The position numbers were made by a program, and so were the translations under genes. From Mycobacterium sp. NAZ190054 (GTDB lineage: Bacteria > Actinomycetota > Actinomycetes > Mycobacteriales > Mycobacteriaceae): a stretch of 53,286 nucleotides of DNA. Within the stretch, counting starts at the first letter, position 1. Every line of letters starts with the position of its first letter. The stretch is taken from NCBI RefSeq assembly GCF_001545925.1, contig NZ_LMVQ01000445.1:1-53286 (forward strand). Reading direction: 5' to 3'. The notes below the pieces were generated by a model, which was not told the DNA's origin, did no database searches, and saw only the letters and a list, made by a program, of their open reading frames with translations. Positions 26,201 to 34,244 of this stretch are shown piece by piece.

Positions 26201-29200
26201 GGTCCGTCCGAAATCGTCACGTACGCCGTGCCATCCGGCGCGAATGTCACCAACCGGGGCTGGACTCCGGTCAACCCGCCGGCTTCCAGGCCGGCCACCA
26301 CACTTCCGGCGGCTGAGAAGGTCTCAAGCGTCGAGCCGTCGGCGCGCAGGACGAGCACCGAGGTGATGGTGCCGCCGTCCTCGTCCTGTTGGCCGGCGAA
26401 GACGTAGCCTCGGCCGTCCGGCCCGAAGACGATCGGATCCGTACCCATCGTGGCGGCGCCGGCACCGGGGATCTCGTCCGACACCGCGCCTGTCGCAACG
26501 GACACCACCGACACGAAAGACTGCCCGGTCTCAGCATCGACGCGGGTCACCCGCTGGAACGCGGCGCCGGTCGGAGAGATGCTGACCGGCTGGTCCACCG
26601 TCACCTCGACCGGAAGCGCGCGGGTCGTGATCGTCCCGCCCCGTGTGATCACGGCGACGTGATACCGGCCTGTCTCGGATCGATAGGACACGTAAGCGGT
26701 TCCGTCCGGTGCGACGACCAGATTACCGCCGTTGACCTGTAGCGCGGCAACCTGCCCGGGGATCGCCACCGAAATCACGCTGCCGTCGATGTCGACGATC
26801 TTCAGTTCGTACACCACGCCGTTCCCGGCGAACCGCTGCGCCTGCACGTATGCGGTGCCGTCCCCGGCAACACGCACGAAACTGGCGAGATTCCCGTCGA
26901 ACGACGTCGTCCGCACCGCGGTGGAGGTGACGCGCGACAGGAAGAGTTGCATGCCGGTCTGGCTCTGGGTGCCCGTGACCACGTGGACGCTGCCGTCCGG
27001 GCCCACCGTGATCGGTGCGCCGCCGAAGCCGAGGACACCCGGAACCTGACGCACCGTGAGCGTCGAACCAGTAAACATCAGAATGTCGGTGACGTTGCTC
27101 GCCTGACCGCTCGCGGTGGTCACCGCCACATAGACGTTGCCGTCCGACGCGAGCACCGGCTGAGTCGCCATGGTGATCGGCTGCTCGAAATGCGACGTGG
27201 CCGTTCCGTCGGGGTCGATGGCGAGGATGGCGGAGGTGCCGTACCGCACCAAATAGGCGCTTCCGTCCGGTGTGACCACCGGAGTTCCGGCCGTCGACCC
27301 GTCCACGTCATAGGTCTGCGTGCTGTTCGCCGCGGACACCCGCACGAGTCGATACGAAAACGCGACCAGGTTTCCCTCGTCGTCGGTCTCAATCTCCACC
27401 GTCGTGAAGAACGCAGTGCCGTTGGCAGCCAGCGATATCGCGCCTGCGGCCATGCCGCTGGCTGTTCCCGCATCGGTGACGACACCCTGCGCGTTCACCA
27501 CGGAGATATAGCTGATGTTGGTAGTGGTATCCGTGGTGACCAACAGCAGGCTGCCGTCGGGACGGGCGACCGCCGACGATGCGCCGAGTACTCCTCCGGG
27601 GATGTCGTCACTGGTGGCGATGACCCGACCGTCCTCGTCGAGAACGCTCACGCGGGTGATCGCTGTCGGGAGCCCGGTCTGGTCGTCGTAGTCCGACGTC
27701 ACCTGGTAGCGGGTTCCGTCGGAGGCGACGACGACGCTTCCCGCCGGTGCACCGGGCGCGGTCTCCGCCGTCGTCACCACCGGCGGTGCGACCGTCACCG
27801 AGACCGTGACGGTGTCGGTGCCGCCGTGGCCGTCGGTGACCGTGACGGTGAACGTGTCGGTGTCGGTGCCGGGTGTCTGCGCCGCCTGGGCGCGCGCGAC
27901 ATCGGTGGGCTTGTAGCTGAACTGGCCCGTGGTGGTGTTCAGCGTGATCTCACCGCCTTTGGCGGAAAGCGCTGGGGCAGAATAGGTTCGGGTATCACCG
28001 TCCGCGTCGGTGGCAGTGACGATGCCGGCGACGATGCCGGTCTCGGGGTCCGGGCTACCGGCGGAGAAACTTGCGTCAGGTGGGGTGTTCGCGCCGACGA
28101 TGGTCACCGTCACGGGTACAGCGAGCGTGCCGCCCAGTCCGTCATCGACCATCACCGTGAACGAGTCCGTCAACGCTGAAGCCGGCGCGCCCACGGCCGC
28201 CGCGGCGTGACGGGCCTCCGGTGTCGGGCTGTAGGTGAAGCTGCCGTCGGGATCGACGACGACACTGCCCTTCGAGGTGGTGCCGGAGCCGCTGTAGGAC
28301 AGCGCATTTTCGTCAGGGTCGATGGCCGTGACCGTACCGGTGACGACGCCGTCGACACCCGGAGCGTCGACGGAGAAGGACCCGTCGGTGGGATCGGCGT
28401 TGGTACTTGTCGACGGTGCGATCTGCACCGTGACCGTCGCGGTGTCTTTGCCGCCGTGACCGTCGGTGACGGTCACGGTCAGTGTGTCGGTCCGGTCCGC
28501 CGGGGTTGCGCCGTCGGCTCCGGCCGCCTGGCGAGCCGCTGCGGTCGGTGTATAGGTGAAGGTGCCGTCGCCGTTGTTGACCAACGTGCCTTTCGCCGTC
28601 GACGCCGGAGCGGTGAACGTCAGTTCGTCACCGTCGCTGTCGCGTGCGCTCACCGTCACGGTGACCACCCCGTCGTCATCCGGCCTCGTCGCGCCCGCCC
28701 TGGTGATCCTCGGATCGACGTTGCGCGGAGCGATGTTCACCGTGACCGGTACGACCAGAGACCCGCCGAACCCGTCGGTGACCGTGACGGCGAAGGTGTC
28801 GACCATGTCGGCCGCAGTTGCGCCGACAGCCGCGGCGGCGTGCCGCGCATCGGAGGTGGGGGTGTAGACGAAGCGACCTGACGAGTACACGGTGACGCGG
28901 CCCTTGTCGGTCACCGTCGAACCCGAATAGGTCAACCAGTCGCCGTCGGCGTCGGTGGCGAACACCCGGCCCGACACGCGGCCCGTCCAAATGCCGGGGT
29001 CACGCTGCTCGACGTCGTCGAACTCGGGTGCCTCGTTGTCGATCGCGGCGATCTGCACGGTGAACCGCACGGTGTCGGTACCGCCGTGACCATCGTCGAC
29101 GGTCACGGTGAACGTGTCGCGCCGCGCGCCGAACGACCAAAAGCTTCGGTTACCGGCGGCTTCGCGAGCCGCTTCGGTCGGCGTGTAGACGAACGTGCCG

Positions 29201-30486
29201 TCGTCGTTGACGACCACGCTGCCTTTGCCGGATGTGCTGACCCGGTAGGTCAGGGTGTCGCCGTCGCTGTCATCGGTCACGACAACCCCAGTGACCGCAC
29301 CGGTATCCATGTTCGGCAGCCCGACCGACCCCGAGGCGTCGGGTCGCTTGTTGGCCGGGCGGATCTCGACGTTGATCTGCACCTCGGTCAGGTGGCCGTT
29401 GCCGTCGTCGATGGTGATGACGAACGAATCGGTGCGATCGTCGTCGGTGGCATCACTTTTCGCTGCGGCATGCCGGGCCGCCTCGGTGGGCGTGTACGTG
29501 AACGAGCCCCGGGGGTTGACCACGACCGTGCCCTTGCCCGTACTGGTGGAACCGGTGTACGTCAGCCTGTCCCGATCACTGTCTGATCCGAACACCAGCC
29601 CGAAGACGCGCCCCGTCAGCCATCCCGGTGAGAACACCCAGGCCCGACCGGTGGGTGCGGCATTCGGATCGACGGCTGCCGCGGTGTCCAGTGCCGCCGC
29701 CATGTGCAGCCCATCACCGGTCTGCTCGCTGCGCTGCCCGAGTTGCCGCCGGGCGAAGGCGAGCAGACCCCACGCCAACGGGGAATCGGCAGGCGCATGG
29801 TTGTCCGAGGCGCCGAAGGGCGCGAGCACCGACGACAAAAGCGACGTCACGGACGTCACCCCGTTCTGCTCGGGTTCTTCGTGCGGCGCTTCCTCGGTGA
29901 TGTCGACGGCGACATCGGTGACCGGCGCGGGTTGCGTCATCGGCGCCTCGTTCGCGACCTCGGGCACTTCGAGATCGGTGTCCTCGATGGGCGCCTGAGA
30001 ATCCTCGTCATCCGTGGGCCGCGGGGTGTGGTCGTCGGCCGTGACGTCGGCCGCTGTTGATCTGTCGCGGTCGCGTGCTTCGACGTCGCCGGTGTCGGGT
30101 GCAGACGGCTCTTCGGGACTTACCTCCGGATCCACCCCGGCACCGGTGCCGCCCTCAAGATCATCGAGGCCACCGAGGTCGATTCCCGCGTCATTCTCGT
30201 CATCCACATCGTCGTCATCGGAGCCAGGATCGGTGCCGTCCTCGTTGGGTTCGGAGTCGATCTCGCCATCGCCGGAGTCAACGGCTGCACCGTCGTGAGC
30301 TACTCCATTAGCATCTTCGGTGCCGGACGGGCTACCCGTTTCGGTCGAAGTCGTACGTTCGGATGACGAGCTGCCGTCTGTTTCCGATTCGGCCCATGCC
30401 ACAACAGGGCTGGATGTCACCGCCGCGCCGATCCCCAGCGCTACAGCGAGCGCCCCGACACGACCGATGTAATTCGAATAGCCCAC
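23293..30486 (-). CDS. Giant secreted VCBS/cadherin-like repeat protein with propeller-like blocks
   Basis: About 2,397 residues. The signal peptide GRVGALAVALGIGAAVTSSP (then VVAWA) is of the mycobacterial Sec type. A roughly 200-residue Asp/Glu/Ser/Thr-rich segment follows, then a short SPLAWGLLAFARRQLG segment known from other secreted mycobacterial proteins. Next are six repeats of about 100 residues (DNA about 27,770-29,670), each with a ...DGTFTYTPTxAAR... strand and a DTFTVTVDDGHGGTDTV-type C-strand, as in VCBS or Ig-like adhesion domains. A block of short repeats built on ...PDGTAYV... (about 25,990-27,770), two more VCBS-like repeats (about 25,350-25,990) and a second block built on ...IGDTTYVV... 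run to the end. The blocks look like beta-propellers. There is no C-terminal anchor. GTG at 30486 follows AAGGGGTGG. Likely a surface or matrix protein; ligand unknown. Confidence 0.85.
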   Translation of the reverse strand: MGYSNYIGRVGALAVALGIGAAVTSSPVVAWAESETDGSSSSERTTSTETGSPSGTEDANGVAHDGAAVDSGDGEIDSEPNEDGTDPGSDDDDVDDENDAGIDLGGLDDLEGGTGAGVDPEVSPEEPSAPDTGDVEARDRDRSTAADVTADDHTPRPTDDEDSQAPIEDTDLEVPEVANEAPMTQPAPVTDVAVDITEEAPHEEPEQNGVTSVTSLLSSVLAPFGASDNHAPADSPLAWGLLAFARRQLGQRSEQTGDGLHMAAALDTAAAVDPNAAPTGRAWVFSPGWLTGRVFGLVFGSDSDRDRLTYTGSTSTGKGTVVVNPRGSFTYTPTEAARHAAAKSDATDDDRTDSFVITIDDGNGHLTEVQINVEIRPANKRPDASGSVGLPNMDTGAVTGVVVTDDSDGDTLTYRVSTSGKGSVVVNDDGTFVYTPTEAAREAAGNRSFWSFGARRDTFTVTVDDGHGGTDTVRFTVQIAAIDNEAPEFDDVEQRDPGIWTGRVSGRVFATDADGDWLTYSGSTVTDKGRVTVYSSGRFVYTPTSDARHAAAAVGATAADMVDTFAVTVTDGFGGSLVVPVTVNIAPRNVDPRITRAGATRPDDDGVVTVTVSARDSDGDELTFTAPASTAKGTLVNNGDGTFTYTPTAAARQAAGADGATPADRTDTLTVTVTDGHGGKDTATVTVQIAPSTSTNADPTDGSFSVDAPGVDGVVTGTVTAIDPDENALSYSGSGTTSKGSVVVDPDGSFTYSPTPEARHAAAAVGAPASALTDSFTVMVDDGLGGTLAVPVTVTIVGANTPPDASFSAGSPDPETGIVAGIVTATDADGDTRTYSAPALSAKGGEITLNTTTGQFSYKPTDVARAQAAQTPGTDTDTFTVTVTDGHGGTDTVTVSVTVAPPVVTTAETAPGAPAGSVVVASDGTRYQVTSDYDDQTGLPTAITRVSVLDEDGRVIATSDDIPGGVLGASSAVARPDGSLLLVTTDTTTNISYISVVNAQGVVTDAGTASGMAAGAISLAANGTAFFTTVEIETDDEGNLVAFSYRLVRVSAANSTQTYDVDGSTAGTPVVTPDGSAYLVRYGTSAILAIDPDGTATSHFEQPITMATQPVLASDGNVYVAVTTASGQASNVTDILMFTGSTLTVRQVPGVLGFGGAPITVGPDGSVHVVTGTQSQTGMQLFLSRVTSTAVRTTSFDGNLASFVRVAGDGTAYVQAQRFAGNGVVYELKIVDIDGSVISVAIPGQVAALQVNGGNLVVAPDGTAYVSYRSETGRYHVAVITRGGTITTRALPVEVTVDQPVSISPTGAAFQRVTRVDAETGQSFVSVVSVATGAVSDEIPGAGAATMGTDPIVFGPDGRGYVFAGQQDEDGGTITSVLVLRADGSTLETFSAAGSVVAGLEAGGLTGVQPRLVTFAPDGTAYVTISDGPEVTGGTSEVWAITGDGAGKVIEVASTRVALVSVGTDGTAYFSAGYVDEASGDVVTKVHAIGDFPVVGVPGFVVDDVDDETGAVTGHFKVFSPGGRPLSYQLDTVVDPEVGSLEVDSATGAWTFTPTQAAREAAYFTAGQDRLPFTVTVSDGSTAVSVAVSALISELAPYQAPVVDEAEPYTVAPGGPDPATGAIVGQVNVTDDEVLTYYVVTQPDPALGTLELNAQTGQWTFTPTARTRVLAHALGQQSVEVTFAVAATDGTTATAPIVVTEPITGSPVAAVPLPSGEIPLQSFIDPDTGDGYFFTYDEEQQVSHLAVIIARDGSYRMPASAPVSGAVFGTLTVGETTYVVSVTLGAERQTYLARLDADGLIPIAGAIAGDPFDITDIYNLKLRHFASGSTTYLVSQSGEAGSGTEQIHLTAITTNGIGSTTTVPGHFQDVITSGDNTFVVSWTSDHEFNYETHVTLVEPNGVTPAMVPMPGGLFDDPVVLGGNTYVLTESYSDVTTHHVSALTASGTVYVGGSPGRLIGDPFVIGGNPYFFSQTDSGDPLYISQIHLSTFGPTPGSMTYVGDPVAGYLGEDAGPFVIGDDTYVVMRVFDATLGDQTQLMTVGAEGLTPVGGGIAVGGGSLIMLDGNPYVATWTDNPTGYQVQLLAIGPGGLTPVGDPVALPEADTVWDARTILIGDTTYLGIEASAPGAGSQIHFVRVGAEELTRVGSPVPGYFENVVDPVVVGDTAYVVTVTGDDESGYQTHLTAVGPAGVTPVDVDIPGQVIETFGGYPGVTIGETTYLVTARDGSFVGDQQFYLTEIGPGGVIPPGAARAGLPGGEPLTIDGKTYLVSDVYVEVPQQDYWTLGQTYLTVLDPDSGAPAVTYSIVGGMSRTPVRIGDTTYLVSSSTDGDPASMEETRTHLWAMTEDGPVPVAQPFPWAAQGLDNGVILIGDTTYVMTGAGLWAVDLGTIQSGQEV

Positions 30487-30576
30487 GACCCACCCCTTAC
30501 GAGCAAATATTGTCGGGCGGGATATTACGTTGCTGGATGTGCTCTGGGGCTGGTAATTCCGAAGTTCGCGCACGAC

Positions 30577-30933
30577 CTATGAAAGTTTGCGCTCCAACGT
30601 GATGCCTGCGCGTAGCGCGAGATAGCCGAACAACGCGAACGTCGCACCGACCGTGCAGTGCACCGCCAACCCCCGGACCACCCGCCACGCGGTGCGCAGG
30701 ACCGCGTCGCCGCCCAGCCAGATCGGCCGCGCCAGGCTGACCGCGACCATGCTCGCCGCGGAACCGAGCACCCCGACACCGACCAGCGCGGTCAGCGCCG
30801 TCGAATGCGACTGGGTGTGGAACGCGCCCATCGACGCGCACACCACGGCCGTCGCCGCCAGCGGCCTGCGGGTGAACAACAGGCCCAGCGCGGTGCCGGC
30901 CGCGCCGCCGAGCGCGACCAGAATCCACGTCAC
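30577..30933 (-). CDS. CrcB/FluC-like membrane protein, degenerate (second of pair)
   Basis: The 118-residue protein has four hydrophobic segments, beginning ILVALGGAAGTALGLLFTRR, in the topology of CrcB/FluC fluoride channels. The signatures of working channels are missing: no Asn in the second segment and no TFST-type motif in the third (SHSTALTALVG stands there). Its GTG start overlaps the stop of the upstream CrcB-like gene by four bases (GTGA), so the two are coupled and probably form a heterodimer, as in other Gram-positive bacteria with two crcB genes. Whether it carries fluoride is doubtful. Confidence 0.6.
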   Translation of the reverse strand: MTWILVALGGAAGTALGLLFTRRPLAATAVVCASMGAFHTQSHSTALTALVGVGVLGSAASMVAVSLARPIWLGGDAVLRTAWRVVRGLAVHCTVGATFALFGYLALRAGITLERKLS

Positions 30934-31298
30934 CGCGTCATCGCCTTCATCGCTGACAGACCGCAGATCAGCCCGGCGATCGCCGCGGCCGGTATCACCG
31001 TCAGGAACGCGATGGACAGCAGCGGCGGCTGGCTGACCGTCAGCACGGCATAGGCGCTCAGACTGGCCGCGCTGGCGCACACCCCGAGCACGAAACTGGG
31101 CAACGGCGTGGTGGCTCCGCGGGCGACCAGAAACGTGGCCACCGCGAACGCCGAGCCGACCGTGACCGTCGTCGAGATCAGCACCTGATGCGGCTGCGGC
31201 CACACTTCGGCGGCGGCGAATCGGATCAGCGCACCCACCGCGCCGCCCAAGACGAGGGCCCACGGCTGCGCTTGCAGGCGGCGGTGTCGACCCGGCAC
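30930..31298 (-). CDS. CrcB/FluC-like membrane protein, degenerate (first of pair)
   Basis: The 122-residue protein opens with a family-like glycine-rich segment and Arg (LGGAVGALIRFAAAEVWP), followed by TTVTVGSAFAVATFLV. Fluoride channels have a conserved V-N-xx-G-[ST]-F there, and the Asn is absent. The third segment has ASAASLSAYAVL instead of the usual GGxTTFST. Fold and pairing fit CrcB, but ion-pathway residues do not. GTG at 31298 is used; the gene sits 42 bases after the GtrA-family gene, leaving no room for a fluoride riboswitch. Confidence 0.6.
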   Translation of the reverse strand: MPGRHRRLQAQPWALVLGGAVGALIRFAAAEVWPQPHQVLISTTVTVGSAFAVATFLVARGATTPLPSFVLGVCASAASLSAYAVLTVSQPPLLSIAFLTVIPAAAIAGLICGLSAMKAMTR

Positions 31299-31340
31299 GT
31301 GTTGAGGCTATGTCCCGACCGTCGCACCGGCAGCGCCGAA

Positions 31341-32012
31341 CTATGAGGTCTTCGACACCCTGGGTTCGGAGGAATCCATCTGACGCTGCTTCCAGCGTCG
31401 GCGGCTGGGCCGCATCGGCGTGACGTTGTCGGTGTTCTCGGGATGCCGCAGCTCGTATTCGTCTTCCAGCGCCTCGGCGATCCCGCCGCCGGTGAGCGTG
31501 GACTCCAGCGCCTTCTCCGGGTTGCGGGCGAACTCGTCGGGGAACACGAACCGGCGGAACGCCCAGAACCGGAACGCCATCTGCAGCAGATTGCCGATGA
31601 TGTAGGCCGACACGAAGTCGGCGACGTTCTCCGCGGCCAGCGACACCATCGGCGCGCGCAGCATGAACACATAGCTGGAGATCCACAGCGGGGCCATGCT
31701 CAGCAGCACGCCGACGCCGCTGACACCGAAGAACAGCAGCGCCTCGTGGTGACGTTCTCGCCCGCCGCGGTCGCGGAAGGACCATTCCCGGTTCAGGATG
31801 TAGGACGCGATCACCGCGACGATGCCGGCGATGATCTTCGCCGTCACCGGCTTGGGCTCCAGGATCGTCAGCTTGAGCGTGAAGAAGATAGCCGAGTCGA
31901 TGACGAAGGTGGTCGCGCCGACGATGGCGAACTTGATCAGCTCATGGTGCCGTTCGGCGTAGGGACGGATCGGCCGCGGCAGGCGGCGGATCGTCGCATC
32001 GGCAAAGGACAC
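31341..32012 (-). CDS. GtrA-family membrane protein
   Basis: The 223-residue protein has four membrane segments with the GtrA landmarks IKFAIVGATTFVIDSAIFFT, ASYILNREWSFRD and the closing RFWAFRRFVF. GtrA-type proteins help move lipid-linked sugars across the membrane; the mycobacterial orthologue (Rv3277 position) is divergent from purK, as here. The C-terminal 60 residues are polar and basic and probably cytosolic. It leads a likely three-gene operon with the two CrcB-like genes. Confidence 0.85.
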   Translation of the reverse strand: MSFADATIRRLPRPIRPYAERHHELIKFAIVGATTFVIDSAIFFTLKLTILEPKPVTAKIIAGIVAVIASYILNREWSFRDRGGRERHHEALLFFGVSGVGVLLSMAPLWISSYVFMLRAPMVSLAAENVADFVSAYIIGNLLQMAFRFWAFRRFVFPDEFARNPEKALESTLTGGGIAEALEDEYELRHPENTDNVTPMRPSRRRWKQRQMDSSEPRVSKTS

Positions 32013-32106
32013 AATGAGGCAGTTTACGTAAGCCGCTGCCGAGATGTCGCATCGCTCGGTAACCGCAGGTCAAGGACGTGGCGTAGGTCATGACACGATA
32101 TAGGCC

Positions 32107-33303
32107 GTGTCACGAACTCACGCTTCCCCGCCCGTCGTAGCAATGGTCGGCGGCGGCCAACTCGCCCGGATGACGGCCCAGGCCGCGATCGCGCTCGGTC
32201 AGACGCTGCGTGTGCTGGCCCTCCGCAGCGACGAATCCGCCGCCCAGGTCACCCCCGACGTCGTGCTCGGTTCGCACACCGACCTCTCGGCGCTGCGCAG
32301 CGTCGCCGCCGGGGCGACGGCGTTCACGTTCGACCACGAACACGTGCCGACTGAGCTGCTGGACGCGCTGGTCGCCGACGGCGTCAACGTGTTGCCGCCG
32401 CCGTCGGCGCTGGTGCATGCGCAGGACAAGCTGGTGATGCGCCGGCGGCTGTCCGCGCTCGGGGCTCCGGTGCCCCGTTTCGCGGAGGTGTCCTCGGTCG
32501 AGGACGCGGTGGCGTTCTGCGCCGAGGTCGGCGGGCCGGTGGTCATCAAGACGGTGCGCGGCGGCTACGACGGCCGCGGCGTCATCATGGCGTCGGGTGC
32601 CGACGAGGCCCGCGCGGTGGTGTCGCAGTATCTGAGCGACGGCGTGGCCGTGATGATCGAGGAGCGCGTGCAGATGCGCCGCGAGCTGGCCGCGCTGGTG
32701 GCGCGCTCGCCGTTCGGGCAGGGCGCGGCGTGGCCGGTGGTCGAGACCGTGCAGCGCGACGGCATCTGCGTCACCGTGCTGGCCCCCGCACCCGGTTTGT
32801 CCGAGGAATTGGGTTCTGCTGCTTCGGGATTGGCGTTGCGGATCGCGGATTCTCTCGGGGTTGTCGGGGTGCTGGCGGTGGAGCTGTTCGAGACCGTCGA
32901 CGGCGCGCTGATGGTCAATGAACTCGCGATGCGTCCGCACAACTCCGGGCACTGGACCATGGACGGCGCGCGCACGTCGCAGTTCGAGCAGCACCTGCGC
33001 GCGGTGCTGGACTACCCGCTCGGGGACACCGCCGCGCTGGCGCCGACGGTGATGGGCAACGTGCTCGGTGCCCCCGAGACGCCCGCGATGTCGATGGACG
33101 AGCGCGTGCACCACCTGTTCGCGCGGATGCCGGACGCCAAGGTGCATCTGTACGGCAAGGAGGAACGCCCGGGCCGCAAGGTCGGGCACGTCAACATCGT
33201 CGGCGGCACGGAGTCGGTGGAGTCCCTGCGGGAGCGTGCCGAGCGGGCGGCACACTGGTTGTCGCACGCAGAGTGGACCGACGGATGGGATCCTCACGCA
33301 TGA
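32107..33303 (+). CDS. purK: N5-carboxyaminoimidazole ribonucleotide synthase PurK
   Basis: The 398-residue ATP-grasp enzyme opens with [20 protein letters not shown] and has the nucleotide-binding segment [20 protein letters not shown] and the metal-site region [20 protein letters not shown] then HNSGHWT. It makes N5-CAIR from AIR, bicarbonate and ATP in purine synthesis. GTG at 32107 is the start. Its stop overlaps the purE start by four bases (ATGA), so PurK and PurE, consecutive in the pathway, are translationally coupled. Confidence 0.95.
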   Translation: MSRTHASPPVVAMVGGGQLARMTAQAAIALGQTLRVLALRSDESAAQVTPDVVLGSHTDLSALRSVAAGATAFTFDHEHVPTELLDALVADGVNVLPPPSALVHAQDKLVMRRRLSALGAPVPRFAEVSSVEDAVAFCAEVGGPVVIKTVRGGYDGRGVIMASGADEARAVVSQYLSDGVAVMIEERVQMRRELAALVARSPFGQGAAWPVVETVQRDGICVTVLAPAPGLSEELGSAASGLALRIADSLGVVGVLAVELFETVDGALMVNELAMRPHNSGHWTMDGARTSQFEQHLRAVLDYPLGDTAALAPTVMGNVLGAPETPAMSMDERVHHLFARMPDAKVHLYGKEERPGRKVGHVNIVGGTESVESLRERAERAAHWLSHAEWTDGWDPHA

Positions 33304-33800
33304 CAGCTCGGGTGGGCTTGATCATGGGCAGCGACAGCGACTGGCCGGTGATGTCGGACGCTGCCACGGCGCTGGCCGAATTCGAAGTGCCGTTCGAGGT
33401 CGGTGTGGTGTCGGCGCACCGCACGCCGAACCGCATGCTGACCTACGCCGCCGAGGCCGCGGCCCGGGGCCTGCAGGTGATCATCGCCGGGGCCGGGGGT
33501 GCGGCACACCTGCCCGGCATGGTCGCGTCGGCGACCCCGCTGCCGGTGATCGGTGTTCCGGTGCCGTTGGCGCGGCTGGACGGGATGGACTCGCTGCTGT
33601 CGATCGTGCAGATGCCGGCCGGGGTACCGGTGGCGACGGTGTCGATCGGCGGCGCGCGCAATGCCGGGCTGTTGGCGGTGCGCATTCTCGCAGCTTCGGA
33701 CACTGCGCTGCGGGATCGTATGGTGGCTTTCCAGGCCTCGCTGGAGCAGATGGTGCTGGAGAAGGACGACGCGCTGCGGCGAAAGCTGATGGGGGATTAG
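33300..33800 (+). CDS. purE: N5-carboxyaminoimidazole ribonucleotide mutase PurE
   Basis: The 166-residue protein shows [20 protein letters not shown], the catalytic-His motif [12 protein letters not shown], and [20 protein letters not shown], all diagnostic of class I PurE. It converts N5-CAIR to CAIR. The ATG at 33300 overlaps the end of purK. Two hairpins follow the stop codon. Confidence 0.95.
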   Translation: MTARVGLIMGSDSDWPVMSDAATALAEFEVPFEVGVVSAHRTPNRMLTYAAEAAARGLQVIIAGAGGAAHLPGMVASATPLPVIGVPVPLARLDGMDSLLSIVQMPAGVPVATVSIGGARNAGLLAVRILAASDTALRDRMVAFQASLEQMVLEKDDALRRKLMGD

Positions 33801-33810
33801 GGGGCTCCTT

Positions 33811-33876
33811 CCGCCGAAATTGCATTCCAGCAGAAGAAGTTCGAGTGGAGCTCTGCCGGAATGCAAGTTCGGCAGC
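33811..33876. repeat. Imperfect inverted repeat after purE
   Basis: The arms 33811-33833 and 33854-33876 are complementary at 20 of 23 positions with a 20-base loop. It starts 10 bases after the purE stop. The sequence resembles small intergenic repeats I know from mycobacterial chromosomes. It may help end transcription. Confidence 0.6.
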
Positions 33877-33888
33877 TGCTATGCGGAC

Positions 33889-33917
33889 GTGACATCGCTC
33901 ACCGAGCGATGTCACGG
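33889..33917. terminator. Strong hairpin between convergent purE and a small minus-strand gene
   Basis: A perfect 12-bp stem (33889-33900 with 33906-33917) closes a five-base loop. There is no U-run, which is common for mycobacterial intrinsic terminators. It could serve both strands. Confidence 0.5.
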
Positions 33918-33924
33918 GGTCATC

Positions 33925-34134
33925 CTACGACGCCCGCAGCACCACGACAGGCTCGGCGGCCTGGACCGGCGAACCGGCGTGGATGTGGCCCGTCTGCGCC
34001 GCGTGCACACCCGCATCGACGACCGCGGAAGCGCGCAGCCATCGCGGAGTAGCGTTCCAACCACACTCACAATGCGCGGTACGGCGGAAGGCGGGGCCCT
34101 CGATGTACACCTGCATGTCGAAGACGGTACCCAC
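33925..34134 (-). CDS. Small conserved-type hypothetical protein
   Basis: The 69-residue frame (63 from the second ATG at 34116) has G/C at most third codon positions and a composition like a real protein: VYIEGPAFRRTAHCECGWNA, SAVVDAGVHAAQTGHIH, AEPVVVLRAS. One CxC pair and several His could bind a metal, but the four ligands of a zinc ribbon are not complete. It lies between purE and fadE25 on the opposite strand, flanked by a hairpin on its 3' side. I do not recognise the family. Confidence 0.5.
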   Translation of the reverse strand: MGTVFDMQVYIEGPAFRRTAHCECGWNATPRWLRASAVVDAGVHAAQTGHIHAGSPVQAAEPVVVLRAS

Positions 34135-34215
34135 GGACGCTGAGAGCGAACCAAGTCCCGGGCTGAGTTTTCCCTGAGAGGCGACGGGAGGCGACTTCGT
34201 CCCACGCCGCAGGCA

Positions 34216-34229
34216 CGGTAAAGTTACCG
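34216..34229. promoter_or_regulatory. 14-bp palindrome over a possible -10 element of fadE25
   Basis: CGGTAA and TTACCG flank a two-base spacer. The palindrome contains TAAAGT (34219-34224), a fair -10 hexamer about 25 bases before the start codon. A repressor bound here would block the promoter. The -35 region is unclear. Confidence 0.3.
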
Positions 34230-34244
34230 GCGAGTAGCAAGGAG

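Noticed and set aside
24673..26316. Long plus-strand frames opposite the giant repeat protein
   Set aside because: Antisense shadows of a G+C-rich coding region; Arg/Gly/His-rich and without homology.
22850..31000. Repeated DNA in the giant gene considered as CRISPR or satellite
   Set aside because: The periodicity is about 300 bases and follows protein domains; there are no short identical repeats with unique spacers.
31299..31340. Fluoride riboswitch before the CrcB-like genes
   Set aside because: Only 42 bases separate the first CrcB-like gene from the GtrA gene, too short, and no conserved core is visible.
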